Assembly (NCBI GenBank): GCA_023053575.1
Contig: JAKZAP010000018.1
Coordinates: 20,798,202-20,862,201, forward strand
DNA from: Branchinecta lynchi
Lineage: Eukaryota; Arthropoda; Branchiopoda; Anostraca; Branchinectidae
DNA length: 64,000 nucleotides
Direction of reading: 5' to 3'
Part shown: piece after piece, positions 21,392-33,678 of the stretch
How the letters are laid out: every line of letters begins with the position of its first letter
How positions within the stretch are numbered: position 1 is the first letter of the stretch
Program-made: the position numbers and the translations under genes
Notes under the pieces: model-generated
What the model saw: the letters and a program-made list of their open reading frames with translations, nothing else
Told to the model about the DNA's origin: nothing
Database searches by the model: none

Positions 21392-22284
21392 GTCTTTAAT
21401 CTTCACTGTATCCCAGATTACAACGGAATATCCGTGTTAGTCCCAAACTCATCGAATGTTCTGATCTATCGTGTTCTTTATCTAAACGTCTAGTGTTTTC
21501 TAAATACAGCAATGCAAGCGTCATCAGCGATATATCCGTTTTCTCTTAAGATTCTGACCGTAAAACTTGTGTCGAATCAGAATTCCGGTCGTAGTGTTCC
21601 TAAATATTTTAGGAGTCGGGGAGAGGCTTAGAAATTTGGGGACGGAAATGTTATCCGATTGAGATGGACTTACAAAGTCAGGAAATACTATTACATAGGA
21701 AACTGCCTGGGATGCTGGGATAGATGTAGTCCCCGTAGTTTCAGATTGACCTCATTGCCCAGTATATCGGATTACGGGGTCGATGTAAGTGCAGATCACC
21801 ACTGTAAAGTTAGAGATGCTGCTAGTTTGAGATTGGTTCCATAATCCGGTAAAAAAAAAAATACAAGAATAAATCAGGAACTTGGCTTAGGGTCAACGTC
21901 AACCTGTCTCGTTAGGAAAGGCTATTAGTTTGTGTTTCGGGCTTATAGTTCACCAGGGACCTTTGCCTAGACTCAACAACTTCTAGATCAAGTTGACTGG
22001 AGGTCATCAAGATTTGTTCGCTGTTTAACTTTGTTTGTCCCTCCCCCCCCCCCGGCAGATAATTATTCGTTTCCATGTTTCTTACTTTTTGGCCACAACT
22101 CCAAGCCCCTCGCACTCATCTTCACCCACTTAACAGAAGTTTAAGTCGCATTCGAGCAGTTCAGTGACAGGATCACCCCCATCCAGATCGCCAGTTCAAA
22201 CCAGGACCGGCACGACCGTGGAGTCATCTAATACAGTATGTGTATGCTTATTTGAACGTCGCCTAACAGCGAACGATTGCCGAA
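21392..22284. other. Unassigned intron sequence
   Basis: No exon is recognised. A B-box-like GTTCAAACC near 22195 hints at a decayed tRNA-derived repeat, but no A box is evident. Confidence 0.35.
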
Positions 22285-23286
22285 GAAACAAGACCAAAGG
22301 TTTCGATGGGATCCCAAAAGTTTAATTTTTGATATTTGATGGTGGAAAACGGATACGTCAGCGGAATTTTATTGGAGCTATATTTCGGCCCTTCTTGGCG
22401 AGGGTCCGGGCAAAGGGATTAAGGGGCAAAACAAATATTTTTTGAAAGCTATTGAGATAGTTGATTTAGAGGTAAGGAGACATGCTGAATCCAAATATAC
22501 AATTTATTTTCTCGCCGGACTAATAGTTCACCCCGAATCTGGGGTAACTTTGTGAAAAATAAAAGCTTAATATGAAGTTGATTAGAGGTTCGATTTAGGG
22601 GAAAGGAAACGTGCTGAGCCCGAATATGAAATTTATTTTCTCGCCGGACAAGTAGTTCGTCCGGAATCCAGCCAAAATCGGAAAATTTGTTAAAAGTAAA
22701 AGTTTTATTTAAATTTGATAAGATGTTCGATTTGAGGGTAAGAAGAGATGCTCAATTCGCATATGACCATCATTTTATCACAGGACGTATAGATCGCTCG
22801 GAATCCGGCTGAAACCGGAAAATTTGTTAAAAGTAAAAGTTTAATCTGAAGTTGATTAGAGGTTGCATGAAGGGGTAAGGAGACATGCTGAATTCGTTTT
22901 TGAGGTTTAGTTTTTTGCCAGATAAGTAGTTTGTCTGGAACCGGCCGAAACCGGAAGTTGGGCAAAAGTAAGTAAGGAAGGAGAGACGACGTAGGCTATA
23001 GCGTAAACCATATGCTGAATCCATATTTGAATATTTGACAGCGCAAAACGGATATCTGAATATATCTGAATTTGTTTGAGATTCAGGTGACGCATCCGGT
23101 TTGCACTGTCAAATACGAACTCCGATTTGAACTTCTACGATTATTACCATTGGCTTTAACCTGTTTGTAAATTTTAAAATTAATAATGTTTAGGAAGTCT
23201 CTTGAAGACCGAATATCTGCAAGACCGAATTGTCGGGAGCAAATATTAAATTTTTTGATCGCACCGAAACCTTTGGTCTTGTTTTT
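22285..23286. mobile_element. 137-bp-period array element D bracketed by M1 modules
   Basis: It opens AACAAGACCAAAGGTTTCGA and closes GAAACCTTTGGTCTTGTT, an inverted pair of M1 modules. Between them lie a C-family arm (22327-22405) and D units whose GTAAGGAGACATGCTGA words start at about 22472, 22600, 22738 and 22875, again near 137 bp apart. Each unit contains TCGCCGGACAAGTAGTTCGT. Confidence 0.75.
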
Positions 23287-23720
23287 CTGGATTCTCACCG
23301 AATATCAGTCCGACAGGAAAACGAAGTAAAGACAATGAATCGGCGTTTTCCTATCTTCGGCATTATAAGACCTCAGGAAAACCTTACAAATTCTCATGAG
23401 TTTCCGGTTTGGTCGGATTCCGGACAAATTACTTGTATAGCAAGAAATAAAGTTCAGAAATTCATTCAGCGTATTTGTTTTTCCAAATTACTTGTCTAGC
23501 AAGAAACAAAGTTCAGAAATGGATTCAGCGTATTTTTTTCCGGATTTGGACGGATTCCGGGCAAAATACTATTCTGGAGAGTAATTAATAAAGCCCAGAT
23601 TTGTATTTTCTATAGAGAAGCTCTTGTCAGAATAACCTCTTACTATTCTACCAGATTTCCGGTTGGGGCAGATTCCAGACGATTTAATGGTCCTGCGAGA
23701 AAATGCGTTTTAGGTATGAT
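23287..23720. repeat. D units in inverse orientation
   Basis: Words such as TTCCGGTTTGGTCGGATTCC and CAAATTACTTGTATAGCAAG are reverse forms of the D unit, next to the plus-orientation array, so the two arrays are head to head around an M1 module. Confidence 0.6.
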
Positions 23721-25769
23721 TTTACCATTTCTTCTCCCCTAGAATTCGACTTTCACAACAGCTAAAATATTGTTTTTTTCACTCCATCGTTTGAAGCTCA
23801 TCCCCTACTACTAAATATACGGCTACAAAGCCTGTCCACAAACTTGACCTGTACTCTGTCCCAAAGAGTCTTCATACAATATAAAGTTGTAAGAGATATC
23901 ACAACCTCTTTGGGAGTATTCGGGCTAAGAGCGTAAGAACGGACAGACGGACACAAAAAGTTTACGGAATCCTAAGTATTCCGTCACTAACATCCCCCCC
24001 CCCCGAAAAAAAATGAAATCAGTTCAAGAACTATAAGATCTAAAACATTCAAAAAAAAAAAAAAAAAAAAAAATCACATATTTTGGCTGAAGCTATTGAA
24101 AATATTGACGCTAATTTTAAAGTTTTCTTGAATTCGTTACATCCTCAATTTAGATACGTTAAAGGAGTTATATTTCATAAGCATTCTAGCTTTTGCAACG
24201 TCTAGACCCCACCCCCCACCCCACCCAAGACGAAGTCGCGACTCGATCCGACCGCTGGGGCATCTTTGTTTTCTGTTTTTTTCTTGTTAATTCCGATTAA
24301 GAATTAAGGACGTAAACTAAATCACAAGAAACAAACGCCGTAAATTATACTGTATTCGTTATAGTGATTTCTTGAAGATTCTGAAATTGAGCTAAATTAG
24401 ATTCAGCTTCCGAGACCAAAAAATGTCAAACTGGCCGATGGTTTCTTCTTCCGACATATCTAAACGTCCGCATGGTGATATACTTAGTTGTTTTAATCCT
24501 CTTACACGCCACTCGATCATCTGGAAGGTTTTAGTAATATTTTTGACCAGCGCCGGGAGATCAATGAATAGTTAATTAGCAATGTCGGACTTGCTTTCAG
24601 GAGTGGATTGTGCTCAAGTAATTTGTGGCTAACGTTGGCTACCGTGAGGATTTTGGGGAAAACAAAGATAAGTATTGTGTTCATGAAAATTTGATCCATC
24701 GAAAAATGATGGTGTCTCCCACCTTAACATGAATCGAAGACTTTAACATAAAAACTTTCAACTTTGACTGATTAATAGTGCAAACACACGATCAGGATAG
24801 GGAGCTCCCGGACTGGAACTCCTGCCCGGATTTTCGGCACTATCATCACTTCCATATGGAAAAGTTGAAAAATTTTCAACTTGATGGTGAAAGTGCAGGA
24901 AATCCGGCCGGGAAATCCTGATCGTGTGTTCGCACTTTAAGGGGAATAAAAAGATCGGCGGCATCTGCAGTCTACGCATGCAATTATGCATGCGGTCACA
25001 TTCTCTTCCTTTTCACGGCAGAACTGGAATTGACAGGAACAAGAAAGAAACATACCCGTTTGGAATCCCTGAAATCTTTCTGCTTATCGTTTCCGTAGTA
25101 ACGACGACTCCAGCCTATGAACCGAATCAACGCATCTCTTGGCAACAAAACTGTTCCAGGAAATTGGAATGTTCCGGTTATTGAAATGATGCGTTAAAAA
25201 CGCAGAAACACAAAGAAGGGAATGGGAAATTAAAACGGTTCTATAGACCTTTTATTTGATAGCTACGATTGATATTGCTGATGAAGTTTAGAATATACAC
25301 TTTTCCTCATTTTCTATGGTGTTTACATTAGGAAAAGTAGGTAAGACATAATTGAGAGAACGTCGGACCTAGGGACTTCCTCAGGGGCTTTCAGAGGCGC
25401 TTACGGCATCCAAGAAGAGTTGCAACTCCTGTCATGTGTGATGAGAAATAACACGTGGTTATACATCCACGTGTGAAACGTTATGAGAATATATGTTATG
25501 ACACTTTTAAGTGTTATCTTTTCGCGGAAATTAACACTAAACAAACTTAACACCCGACCCTTTTAAATCTTAATCTTTTCGTGAATCACTCTTAAAAAGG
25601 TCAAAATCAAAGGTTTAAAACGGCTGGGCAACGGCGTCGTTGTCATTTTATAAAGACGTAAGACCAGAAATGCAGAAGTAATTAATAACATGAAAAATAT
25701 GCTATTTTTGCATAGCGAATGATAATGTACATTAAATACGCCACTGCTTCTGGTTAACTTTTCCATGGC
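23721..25769. other. Unassigned intron sequence
   Basis: No exon or RNA gene is visible. It contains a C run at 23994, a 23-bp A run near 24051, and an inverted pair around 24781-24935 (CGATCAGGATAGGGAGCTCC and GGAAATCCTGATCGTGTGTT), which may be a small decayed element. Confidence 0.4.
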
Positions 25770-26039
25770 TTGCTTTTCTTGCCGATTTTTTTATTCCTTA
25801 GTGGGTGGCATCGGGCCTACTGGAATGCTAGGGGCGGGCAATTGCCCCCCCCCTTACCCCAAATGCATCAACCTAACCAAAATATCTATAAAGGAAAATC
25901 CACCCCGATATTCAACGAGGAGGTATGGACTGATGGATTTTTGAATAAAGGGAAGCGTACTGAATGCATTGAAGAATTTATTACGCGTTGCCCAGGGCAT
26001 AAGTACAGTAAAAGAGTAACTAATAATAAGACATACAGC

Positions 26040-26385
26040 CAGGGACGTCACGACTGGGGGAGGGCCCCCCCCCCCCCCAATGCTGTCGGCCAGTCGGTAA
26101 AAGATAACCGAGTCGGCGCGAAGCGCCGCGATTTTTCGTCAAAACAGTTGATGTTTTACATGAAAACAGTCGGTTTCTCTGAAATTTGGTCGATTTTTCG
26201 TCAAAATAGTCGTTTTTCTGAAAATCAATGGATTTTTTTCGAAAATGTCATTTTTGTTGTTGAAAACAGCCTTTTTTCTGCAGAAAAAGTCGGTAAAAAT
26301 TACCAGCCAGTCGGTGAATGCCTCGTCCCCCCCCCCCCCTCCAACAAAACATTTTGGCTAGTAACGCCTAGTAACGCTAGTAACG
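26040..26385. mobile_element. hAT-like MITE family E, copy with 8-bp duplication
   Basis: Starts CAGGGACGTCACGACTGGGG and is flanked by a perfect 8-bp direct repeat CATACAGC (26032-26039 and 26386-26393). The interior has G and C runs, GTCGGCGCGAAGCGCCGCGA, then four AAAACAGT/AAAATAGT CGTTTTT-like units. The right end shows GTAACG tripled, replacing the usual CCCCTG terminus. Confidence 0.85.
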
Positions 26386-26493
26386 CATACAGCACACTAA
26401 AAATACACACAGTTTTGGTAAGTTTAAGAAAATCAAACCACCGCCAACAATTTGTTCTATCAAATGCAAAAGCGGCAGACATTGAAGAAGGAA

Positions 26494-26830
26494 ATAAGTA
26501 AGTACGTAAGAAATTTATTTTTCACCCGCCGTTTTGGAAAGCGGAGTATAAATAAAATGAAAGAACGAAAAAAAAAAGCAAATACAAAACACATAAGATG
26601 TGGACAAAATGTCGGAGTTTTTCTTTAGAGACGAGAAGACTTTGGAAAGGGTAATACTTGAATTCTGAACTCGAAACTTATGCGAAACTTATGAAAGACG
26701 GAGCAGGTGCTTCGCATATTTAAAGTAGCACGAGCTTATCTTTTTTAGTTCGTTCTTTTGCAGAACATGCGTCACGCCAGAACGATATAAAAGTGAAGGG
26801 GTGCAGAAAGTGCTGTATAATTTGGAGGAA
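26494..26830 (-). pseudogene. LINE 3' end, family L3, copy 2
   Basis: The minus strand reads LYSTFCTPSLLYRSGVTHVL then QKNE, and the plus-strand left edge AAGTAAGTACGTAAG is the reverse of the family's (TTAC)n tail. Shares a CCCGCCGTTTTGGAAAGCGG 3' segment with copy 1. Confidence 0.7.
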
Positions 26831-27265
26831 GAAAGTACTGTATATCAGCGGGACAAATTTTCATTCTTAACCTTGCAAAGCGAGCAAAGAATGGGGCAAG
26901 AACATCTGAAAACGAATAACCCCTCTGTTTGAAACTCCTGTTTCAAATGAAGGTATTCTTGTGGATGGAAAAAACTTTTATTCATTTTTCCTCCAATTTC
27001 TTTAAAAAGCTTTGTCTCGTCTGTTGAATTATGAACACACAAGGACGGTTGTTTCTTTTCTTGTCAGTGAAAAAATCACATCTGGCTACATTCTTGGAAT
27101 TGCACAGAAAGAAAACAACGATTTTCTAGAAATGTTTGATTTTGTAAGATTTTCTTGAACCGTTTCCAGTAGGGAATCGATTTCTTTTTGGTTGGTGGTC
27201 TTACGGACGAAGAAAAGCTCCCCGTAAATTATCTATATTCCTTAAGCTCAAGCTGACTGCAAATC

Positions 27266-27439
27266 ATATTTGACGGTGCAAAACGGATAACTCAGCTACA
27301 TTTTGTTAAAGCTCTATTTCGGCCCTTCTTCGGCAACTTCGTTTTTCAGCTTGAGCCTGAAGATGACGCTGGCCAAGAAGGGCCGAAATATAGCTCCAAT
27401 AAAATGTAGCTGACTTATCCGTTTTTCACCGTCAAATAT
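27266..27439. mobile_element. Foldback family C, complete copy 1
   Basis: Arms of about 75 bp: ATTTGACGGTGCAAAACGGA at the left pairs with its inverse at the right, and TATTTCGGCCCTTCTT pairs with AAGAAGGGCCGAAATA around a ~30-bp loop. Non-coding, strong hairpin. Confidence 0.85.
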
Positions 27440-27459
27440 GTAAATGATCTCTTTTTTTT

Positions 27460-27665
27460 TTAAACCTACATGGATCTTCTCCCTGTTTACAATCAGTAAT
27501 GGTGTTAGCTTAATTGCAAACTGTCATCATAACTATTTTTTAAATGGCTGATGTATTGTCGCTGTGCTAAATGGTGTTAGTTTAATTGTATTATTTTGTA
27601 CTCTTATTTTATACTCCTCAGCTGTGAGGGAAATAAATAAATAAATAAATGAATAAATAAGTAAG
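27460..27665 (+). repeat. LINE-like 3' tail with (AAAT)n
   Basis: A TTAGCTTAATTG/TTAGTTTAATTG-containing untranslated-like region ends in AAATAAATAAATAAATGAAT, typical of a non-LTR tail. No coding remnant is visible. Confidence 0.4.
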
Positions 27666-27949
27666 CAGACTGGCTCCTTCTCTTAATTTTAAAAATGACT
27701 TTGATCTGTTACTGTGGTATTGGCAGTGCTTATATGATATCAACTTGATTACCAACACAAAATGTAATCTATTTTCCTAAAGAGTGGTAAACTGGCATTA
27801 ACTTAATTACCAACAATAAAAACGCAATTCATACTCCGCAAAAGTGGTAAGCAACTGGAATTACCTTGCCGCGATCGAAGAACTAGTGGAACTAAATAAG
27901 GAGGAAATTCGCATCCGATTGCGAAAATCGGACTGTAACTGTGTACCTT

Positions 27950-28230
27950 CCCGATGAAAAATTTATCTCAAAATAGTACTATGAAGTAGTACGAAAAAGT
28001 TGCATGCAGTACTAACGATGCTACTACATGCTTCTACTTCAAGGCTACCGTGTTACTGCACTACTATATGCTACTATTAGCAAGACTGGATGATATTGGA
28101 TACTACTACATAAGATTGGACCAGTCTGAGGCACATTAAATGATAGTATTATTTGATATTACATCGTATTACATGCAACGTTTTCGTACTACTTCCATAC
28201 TACTACGCAGGCTACAAATTTTTCATCGGG
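27950..28230. mobile_element. MITE family A, copy 3 (inverted)
   Basis: Complete termini CCCGATGAAAAATTT and AAATTTTTCATCGGG. Internal order is reversed relative to copy 1. Flanking dinucleotides TT/TT. Confidence 0.85.
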
Positions 28231-28489
28231 TTTGAGCCGTCTGCACATGTATTCAGCTTTTCGCAGTAAGATGCGAATTTCTTCCGCTCCGAAATTTTGA
28301 CGCGTCGGATGCACGTTTTCTAGTGGGTATTTAAATTTCTCGCGCGTATTTTCGGATGCAAATGTGTGTGTACGTATAGCTTTACTGTGCGGATCGGTTG
28401 ACAAGAGTGGACACACAAGTACTGAAATAATGTTGGGACGACGCAAACCAATAATCGAAACCTACCCTCCACACTTTGGTTCTTAGTTA

Positions 28490-28801
28490 CAGAAATGTTA
28501 CTAGCCAATATTTTTTTGGGGGGAGGGGGAGGTATTTACCGACTGGCTGGTCTCTTTACCGACTGTTTTTTTGCACGAAAAGGACACTTTTTAAGAAAAC
28601 CGATTGTTTTGACAAAAAACGACTGTTTTGACGAATAATCAATCGATTCTCAGAAAAACCGAATTTTTACGAAAAACCGACTGTTTCCAAGAAAAAAAAA
28701 TCAATCGTTGTTACGGAAAATCGAATTGGTTATTGTTTACCGACTGGCCAACAACATTGGGAGGGGGGCGCCCCCCCCCCCCCCCATACGTGACGCCCCT
28801 G
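28490..28801. mobile_element. hAT-like MITE family E, inverted copy with 8-bp duplication
   Basis: Starts CAGAAATGTTACTAGCCAAT and ends ACGTGACGCCCCTG. Flanking 8-mers CTTAGTTA (28482-28489) and CTTAGTTG (28802-28809) differ at one base, supporting an insertion with an 8-bp target duplication. Contains G/C runs at both ends and AAAACCGACTGTTTT units. Confidence 0.85.
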
Positions 28802-29105
28802 CTTAGTTGTCACCACGTGCGAATTAAAATAAAGTGCAGTAGACTGAATGTTTATTTGGATGTTGTTTAGCTTTGGACGGCTCCGTTTTCATCCACTTGC
28901 TTTAATTTGAAATAGGTCAATCCTCCTGTACAAATAAAAAAGAGATAACATTGTTTTCTCTCTTAAAAATATCAACAGATTCATGAAAGTAAACTGCTAG
29001 GTGCTCGAAAAAGTTCTGTAAGGTCTAAGTGGAATATCTTTGTTGGTTTTCAGTGTTTCTATAAATACAGTCAGCGAAAAAAAACAAAAGCAAATGAAAA
29101 TAATA

Positions 29106-30363
29106 GTTGCGTTTTGCAAATACCACGCTGTCTGACACCACGGTCTAACGTCGTTTTCGCAGTTACCGCGGTTTCTGATACCACGGTCAAAAGGCGTTTT
29201 TACAGTTATCGTGGAATCTAATATTCAAATACCACTGTCCGACCGTGGTATCTGAAGAAGTCATCTCACTTTCATCATTACCAATAACAGACACTAGGAT
29301 TTCGAAAAATTGTATATCAGTTTTTCTTTAGAGGTGACTTCGAAAAGCACAATTTTGGCAATTGTCATTTTTGCAGAGCAACAGTGGTATCAGATACTAT
29401 ACGGTAATTACAACAAGAGCTGAAAGCTCATATGGCACTTGTAAGAGCAGTTAGCATGTTTGTCATATACGGTTTGCAGTTTTCAAGGCTGGATCTCTCT
29501 CCCGATATTCATTTCATCAGAAAGTGGGCTGGATCTAGTAACTCTGCATACCACTCATTGACAACTGTTTCTTCCTCCAAACTATGATCGTATCGGGAGA
29601 TGGACTATTTGTAAGCCAATCTGATAGAGTCCCTAACATGCCTGCTACATTTCACGGTCATAGCACTTCTGGAAGTACCCTAGCTCGTGATCATCGGAAT
29701 TGAGGGAAACCCCTTCGAACTCCCCCCACTGTGACATGATCCGGTCCTGTTTTGTCAATAATGTATCTGCGGCTTATGCTTGTTCTTCCTTCCAAGTCCC
29801 ATCCCGATCTCTCGACTCGAAGCGTTTCACGCTTCGAGTCGAGTCACTCCCCCCCCCCCCCCAAGTTATTGGATCCGTTCCAGACTTGAAATTGATCATC
29901 TGAGACACTTGTTCTTGACACTTGACAAGTTTCATTCATGTCTGATCATCCGTTCCAAAGTTATGCATGCCACTAGAATCCAGATTCGCCATTCTTCCAC
30001 TCCTCCCGACTCCTCCCATGATCATCGGATCGGGAAAGGAACTGTTGTCAAGTCGACCTGGAAGAGTAGCTAATATGTCTTCAAGTTTCATGGTCCTAGT
30101 ACATCTGGAAGTACCCTAGCTCGTGATCACCGGAAATCCGGGAAAACGCCCTCCAACTCCCTCTATTGTGACATGATCCGGTCTTGTTTTGTCAATAAAG
30201 TATCTAGGGTTAATGCTTTTTCTTCCCTTCAAGTTCTATCCTGATCCCTCGACCCTAAGCATTTGACGAGATTTCCGGTCCCATCATCTAACCCCATACA
30301 AACGAATAATTGCAGATCCAGTTACCGTGGTAGCCGATACCATTGTATCTGCAAAAACGCAAC
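29106..30363. mobile_element. TA-flanked element N, copy 1, interrupted by family B
   Basis: Left end GTTGCGTTTTGCAAATACCA and right end GATACCATTGTATCTGCAAA then AACGCAAC are inverted repeats, with TA on both outer sides (29104-29105, 30364-30365). The interior repeats ACCACGGT/ACCGTGGT words. A family B element starting AACAAGAGCTGAAAGCTCAT at 29412 occupies most of the middle, so the insertion order is N first, then B. Confidence 0.75.
29412..30290. mobile_element. Complex repeat family B, nested copy
   Basis: Left terminus AACAAGAGCTGAAAGCTCAT then ATGGCACTTGTAAG. Contains direct repeats of CTGGAAGTACCCTAGCTCGT (about 29668 and 30105), GTGACATGATCCGGTC, and a C run at 29850. The right terminus is not clear. 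Confidence 0.65.
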
Positions 30364-30693
30364 TAATCTTCATCTCGAGACTAGCAAGGAGCAGGTTTTT
30401 TTTTTTTTTTTAATATAATGCCTACTAAGATCTTGCCGATGTTCTTCAAGCAGTTCCAAAATGTCGCTTTTAGTGTCTGACTCTTTTTAATACGTATATA
30501 AATGAAAAAAACTTCCTTGTTAGTATTTGTTCCTCCAAACTATACACACGACAAGAAAGAGGCTTCGTGATTCCAAAGTATCCCCTCAGGTGACAAAGAA
30601 CTTAGCTCTTCTCCAAACCGAGATCCAACCACTAGTGTGAATGGTGCTGGTACTTGATTCCTCAACTTGAACTTGATTATCGATTCTTTTCAG

Positions 30694-30846
30694 ATAAGTT
30701 AAAAGCTGAGATAGCTATCCACGTGCACCTGGACACGTTGAAACGAGTTGAAATCTTCCAGAATACAGAAGCTGGCTTTCTCTGCGAATTGGTCCTCCGT
30801 CTCCGACCTGTTCTCTTCTCTCCGGGCGATTACATTTGCAGAAAAG
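30694..30846 (+). CDS. CNG channel subunit, exon c (C-linker end, CNBD start)
   Basis: This 153-bp exon (phase 1-1) has the acceptor TTCTTTTCAG and the donor AAAG|GTAAGT. It encodes [20 protein letters not shown], then a region containing [20 protein letters not shown] and [11 protein letters not shown]. This is the end of the C-linker and the first strands of the cyclic nucleotide-binding domain. [16 protein letters not shown] is the typical entry to the CNBD beta-roll. The preceding intron is 19.66 kb, the largest here, and consists almost wholly of recognisable repeats. The reading frame is intact. Confidence 0.94.
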
Positions 30847-31083
30847 GTAAGTAGGTCTTACCGCGAATTTCTCTTAAAGCAGAACAGAAACTTGATACTA
30901 TTCCATTTTTGTCCTTCACATTAATAAGCGTGTCACAAATTTCTACCTCTAGTCTATTTTCGATTTTCTTTTCAGAGCTTTTCCCATGTTTTTCTCTCTA
31001 GCAAAATCCCATATTTCGGTGCTGAGTAGTCCCAGCTTTTACCAATGGACTGTTTAATCAACAACATTAAGAAAAAAGACTAG

Positions 31084-31545
31084 CAATTTCTCAATAGCTG
31101 CCTTTTGGAGAGTAGAGGAAAATAAGGTGAAGTAAGCTGGAAGTAATGTTGTTGCAGTTGACAAATTACATTTTCATTGGGAATGTATTGTAACAAGGTA
31201 TGGCCCCGGGTGGTTGGCTAGGAAAGCGACATTTTCTTTTAGTTTTGAACGATTTTTCTCTTATGTTTTTCAGTATTTTTTTCTTTATTATTTTTAGTGT
31301 TTTTTTTTTATTTATTTCTGAGAGTGATGTCTTTAATTTATTTTTTGGAAGATAGGTCCTACTTTTCAGTGGTTGAGAAAAAGTGCTCGATGAACTTCTG
31401 CGGAGGTTGATACGGCTTCGTATCTTCCTCTCTGGAGGCTTACACGATATCGCATCAACCTCTACGAAACTCATCGTCATGATATAACTTCCTATGGGAC
31501 ATAGGAAGATATACACTACGGACCTGTTCAAGAAAAGTTATATCG
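31084..31545. repeat. Dispersed repeat family F, copy 4 (inverted)
   Basis: Contains GGTTGGCTAGGAAAGCGACA, GTGCTCGATGAACTTCTGCG and GAGGTTGATACGGCTTCGTA, reverse forms of copy 2 at 13430-13880. Confidence 0.7.
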
Positions 31546-31892
31546 ATATTTTAACTTTCAATATTCGACAACTAGTTTATCAATAGTATACGATTTAAAA
31601 ACAAAGTTGTCTTAAAATCGTATCCTGCATTATTTCAAACTTCTAATAAATGAAAACTAAATTACGAAAAATATTTTGCTCCAGTTTTGGATATTGGCTA
31701 TAAATGTAGCTTCTGTTGGAGTATTTAAAATAATTATAAATGTACAAATGTATTTCACGTTATCTATGTACGTTTCGATATTATATATCGATATTTGGTC
31801 CGATATACCGATATATCGACAAAATTACGGCTAAATGGTATTGCACTTTCATAGTGGGGAGACATTGCGAGATTCAATGCATAGGGGCTGAT

Positions 31893-31924
<32 letters not shown>

Positions 31925-33024
31925 CTTTTTGTGTTTTTATTAACGAGGAATCTGAACTGGAATGAACAAACTTATGTCCCTTGTAAGAAATCGGAACGAC
32001 GAGCTCTTTATAGCTGACTACGTCAAACGGATACGCCATCTAAGTTTTTGTTTTAATGATAAGCTTTCCATTGAACCTTTAAAGTTTAACCGAACCTTTT
32101 TGGTGAGGACGGCTAGGACAATCTAGTTACCTACCCGTCACTTATTTACTTAAAGTGGCTTGCAGACCCGTTGAAAATGAGTTATTGTTGCTCCGCCATT
32201 CACAAATAATCTGTTTTCTTATAATGGAATTTCCTTGTCGGATTTGTAATACTAGCTCTATTCGCTGTTACCTGTATTGTATGCTGGACAAAAACGATTT
32301 ATGAAAATTAAGTGTTCACAGAGTGAGCTACCCGGAGCTACCTTCCGCAAGCTGATTGCTGTCGACTGAAAAGCCGCGTTTATATTGAGATTTAAATTTT
32401 CCGTGTCATAGTCGAAAAACAATCCAAACAATGAAGTGGATTCAGGTAAATGATACGACAATGAGTTTTTCAGTTAAGCTTTAAAGCTTATGCGGCTCGT
32501 ATGTTGTTTTCATGATAGTAACCAAACCTTCCGCATTTGTCTAAGTAATTTTTACACTAAAGCCTTGTCGGTCGCGATAACTACAAATGAAAAGAAAATC
32601 TATATAAAAGACAGTAACGGCAAATTAAAGGAAAAACCGGAAAAAATTGCTGCAGCTAAGATTCTCCCGGGCTGAAATCCCCCATTTCTTCGTCCTTCTT
32701 CCTTCCGCCTTCGGATAAGCCACCTCGTCCCAAGCCTCTTTGACTTTTGGCCCAAGGGACGGCGGTGCCGTCGTTCCAGCAGATTAGTGATCTAAACTTT
32801 TTGCGGTTGATTATGCCTCCAGTCCGGTGAGCGAATCGAAACAGACTCACAACTTCCGTCTTTGGCATAAGATGTCATTAGAGATTTGTCACTGGGACCT
32901 TCAGGATGGCCTCAAAATACGCTGTTTCTACTGGAAACCCAATCTGCTCAGTTTGTTGATATACGTGCAGGCTTTTTTCTTCCACCGCTATGTCAAAAAC
33001 AATGACACAACTGCACAAACATTA
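31546..33024. other. Unassigned intron sequence with (GT)n
   Basis: Holds a (GT)n microsatellite at 31896-31924, ATATCGATAT-rich sequence near 31775, and a segment (32060-32190) sharing AAAGTTTAACCGAA, TCTAGTTACC and AGACCCG words with 35990-36110. No exon is recognised. Confidence 0.45.
31896..31924. repeat. (GT)n microsatellite
   Basis: Uninterrupted alternation of G and T for about 28 bp. Confidence 0.95.
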
Positions 33025-33484
33025 GTTGCGTTTTTGCTGTAGCCGGGTGTCTGTAACTATTACGATTTCTTGTTTTTCGAAGTTACCGAAGCAGTTCCGG
33101 AAGAGCTCGCAGGTATCAGCGATGTAGCGGATAGTGACGATAGAGAGCCAAGATCCCTCAGCATTAAACGGTTCAGGAGAATAAATCTGAATCGAAGTCC
33201 GACTCGGACAACAATACGAGCCAACGCGGCAAGAACCGAGACCGACACGGTCACAAACATACGGACATCGCAGAACAATCAGAGACAGCCCAAAACAAAT
33301 TCAGTTACGAATCGGGTATCTGTTACTCCGACGGATCGCTCCGTTCTCGGTTACTCAGTAACATGTTAGTAACCCTGACACCTGATACCGAGTAACCTTG
33401 CTGAAACCGGAGCTACCAAAATTCAGTAACCGGGTTGCTCAGTTACCGAGTAAGAATAACTCTAGATTACCGCGAAAACGCAAC
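33025..33484. mobile_element. TA-flanked element N, copy 2
   Basis: Ends GTTGCGTTTTTGCTGTAGCC and TTACCGCGAAAACGCAAC with TA on both outer sides. The interior differs from copy 1, with GTTACCGAGTAAG/GTTACTCAGTAAC words near the right end, so it is a related but distinct subfamily. Confidence 0.7.
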
Positions 33485-33521
33485 TATCCACTTCCTTTAG
33501 GCTCTTAATTGCAGAGTCTCT

Positions 33522-33678
33522 GAGCGTGCTCCACCCTTCTAACAATGGCAATTATTTCGTTCACCCTTAGTGAACGAAAAGTCTCTGGCTCCTTTGCTGC
33601 GTTCCAGCCTTGACGCCAAGAAGTCAAAATTCGTGACGTTATGCGTAGTAACTACTGTAAGTAGGATGGAACACGCTC
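33522..33678. mobile_element. Short TIR element J, copy 1
   Basis: Ends GAGCGTGCTCCACCCTTCTA and GGATGGAACACGCTC are inverted repeats, with TCT on both flanks. The interior has CCTTGACGCCAAGAAGTC and GCGTAGTAACTACTGTAAGT, shared with 40151-40533. GTTCACCCTTAGTGAAC at about 33556 is a hairpin. Confidence 0.65.

Noticed and set aside
25770..26501. A 243-codon plus-strand ORF
   Set aside because: It runs straight through a family E transposon with its G/C runs; the frame has low-complexity content and no domain.
31740..31943. ORF with a CVCVCV run
   Set aside because: It is simply the (GT)n microsatellite translated.
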